From: a bacterium
Lineage (GTDB): Bacteria > Vulcanimicrobiota > Vulcanimicrobiia > Vulcanimicrobiales > SCRA01
Assembly: GCA_004298675.1 (NCBI GenBank)
Contig: SCRI01000057.1
Span: forward strand, 1-49,770
Length of the DNA stretch: 49,770 bases
Direction: 5' to 3'
The translations under genes were made by a program, and so were the position numbers. Positions 49,705 to 49,770 of this stretch are shown here, piece after piece (position 1 is the stretch's first letter; each line of letters starts with the position of its first letter). The notes under the pieces are model-generated. The model saw only the letters and a program-made list of their open reading frames with translations. It ran no database searches and was not told the origin of the DNA.

Positions 49705-49770
49705 ATGAAGAAACCCACTCCACCGGCCAGTCCGGCGAGCGAGCCCGAAGCGTTCGGGCGCTGGACCGCG
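49705..49770 (+). CDS. start of an IS transposase OrfA (partial)
   Basis: ATG at 49705 begins MKKPTPPASPASEPEAFGRW and the window ends after 22 codons. The segment FGRWTA, followed in known elements by a helix-turn-helix start, is typical of IS3-type OrfA proteins whose first residues vary. The call rests on this short similarity and on the position beside the IS end. Confidence 0.45.
   Translation, partial: MKKPTPPASPASEPEAFGRWTA

Overview
The window is GC-rich bacterial chromosome, densely packed and mostly transcribed from the minus strand up to about 33.7 kb, then from the plus strand. The organism combines genes typical of Gram-positive lineages (whiA, and an mfd-surA-mazG-S4 protein block like the Bacillus yab region) with genes expected in a two-membrane cell (two OstA/LptD-like barrel proteins, an O-antigen-ligase-like protein). 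It also has a ba3-type oxidase with its tiny subunit IIa and flagellar rod genes. Together this suggests a diderm from a deep lineage on the Terrabacteria side; Eremiobacterota (WPS-2) or a relative is my best guess, but that is inference, not a database match.

Region 1 (1-10.7 kb): the 3' end of an unidentified gene, leuB, and a decayed VapB/VapC-type toxin-antitoxin pair. Then comes one long minus-strand array that reads whiA, gapA, pgk, tpiA, gpmI, punA, flgF-like, flgG-like, a 52-residue rod-binding-like peptide, a FliA-like sigma factor and a 98-residue unknown. Many of its junctions overlap by a few bases, so central glycolysis and flagellar rod/sigma genes appear to share transcription.

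Region 2 (10.7-14.5 kb): ba3-type terminal oxidase genes (subunits IIa, II, I), and an archaeal-type AAA ATPase whose promoter region carries two small palindromes.

Region 3 (14.5-28.3 kb): an unbroken minus-strand array reading a deoxyhypusine-synthase-like unknown, a GT2 glycosyltransferase, a GT-C enzyme, an O-antigen-ligase-like protein, a second GT-C enzyme, a crotonase, mfd, a SurA/PrsA-like lipoprotein, mazG (with a probable CTG start), a hotdog-fold protein and rqcP.

Region 4 (28.4-33.7 kb): a proline-rich lipoprotein facing a four-gene operon made of two copies of one module: an OstA/LptD-like outer-membrane protein followed by an exported protein with a starch-binding-like (CBM20-like) beta domain. 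I consider this duplicated barrel-plus-CBM module the best candidate here for an undescribed envelope system.

Region 5 (33.8-48.8 kb): plus-strand deoB, then a surface-polysaccharide locus: an initiating sugar-phosphate transferase, a MurJ-family flippase overlapping it, three GT4 glycosyltransferases, a sugar epimerase, two large membrane proteins, a hexapeptide acyltransferase and a methyltransferase. From about 37.3 kb the DNA is visibly more AT-rich with different codon use, as expected of a transferred island.

Region 6 (48.8-49.77 kb): transposon debris. It holds a broken IS21 IstA, a broken DUF4143 ATPase, the 3' end of an IS3-type transposase and the start of another IS that appears to have inserted into it. 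No tRNA, rRNA or CRISPR array was seen.
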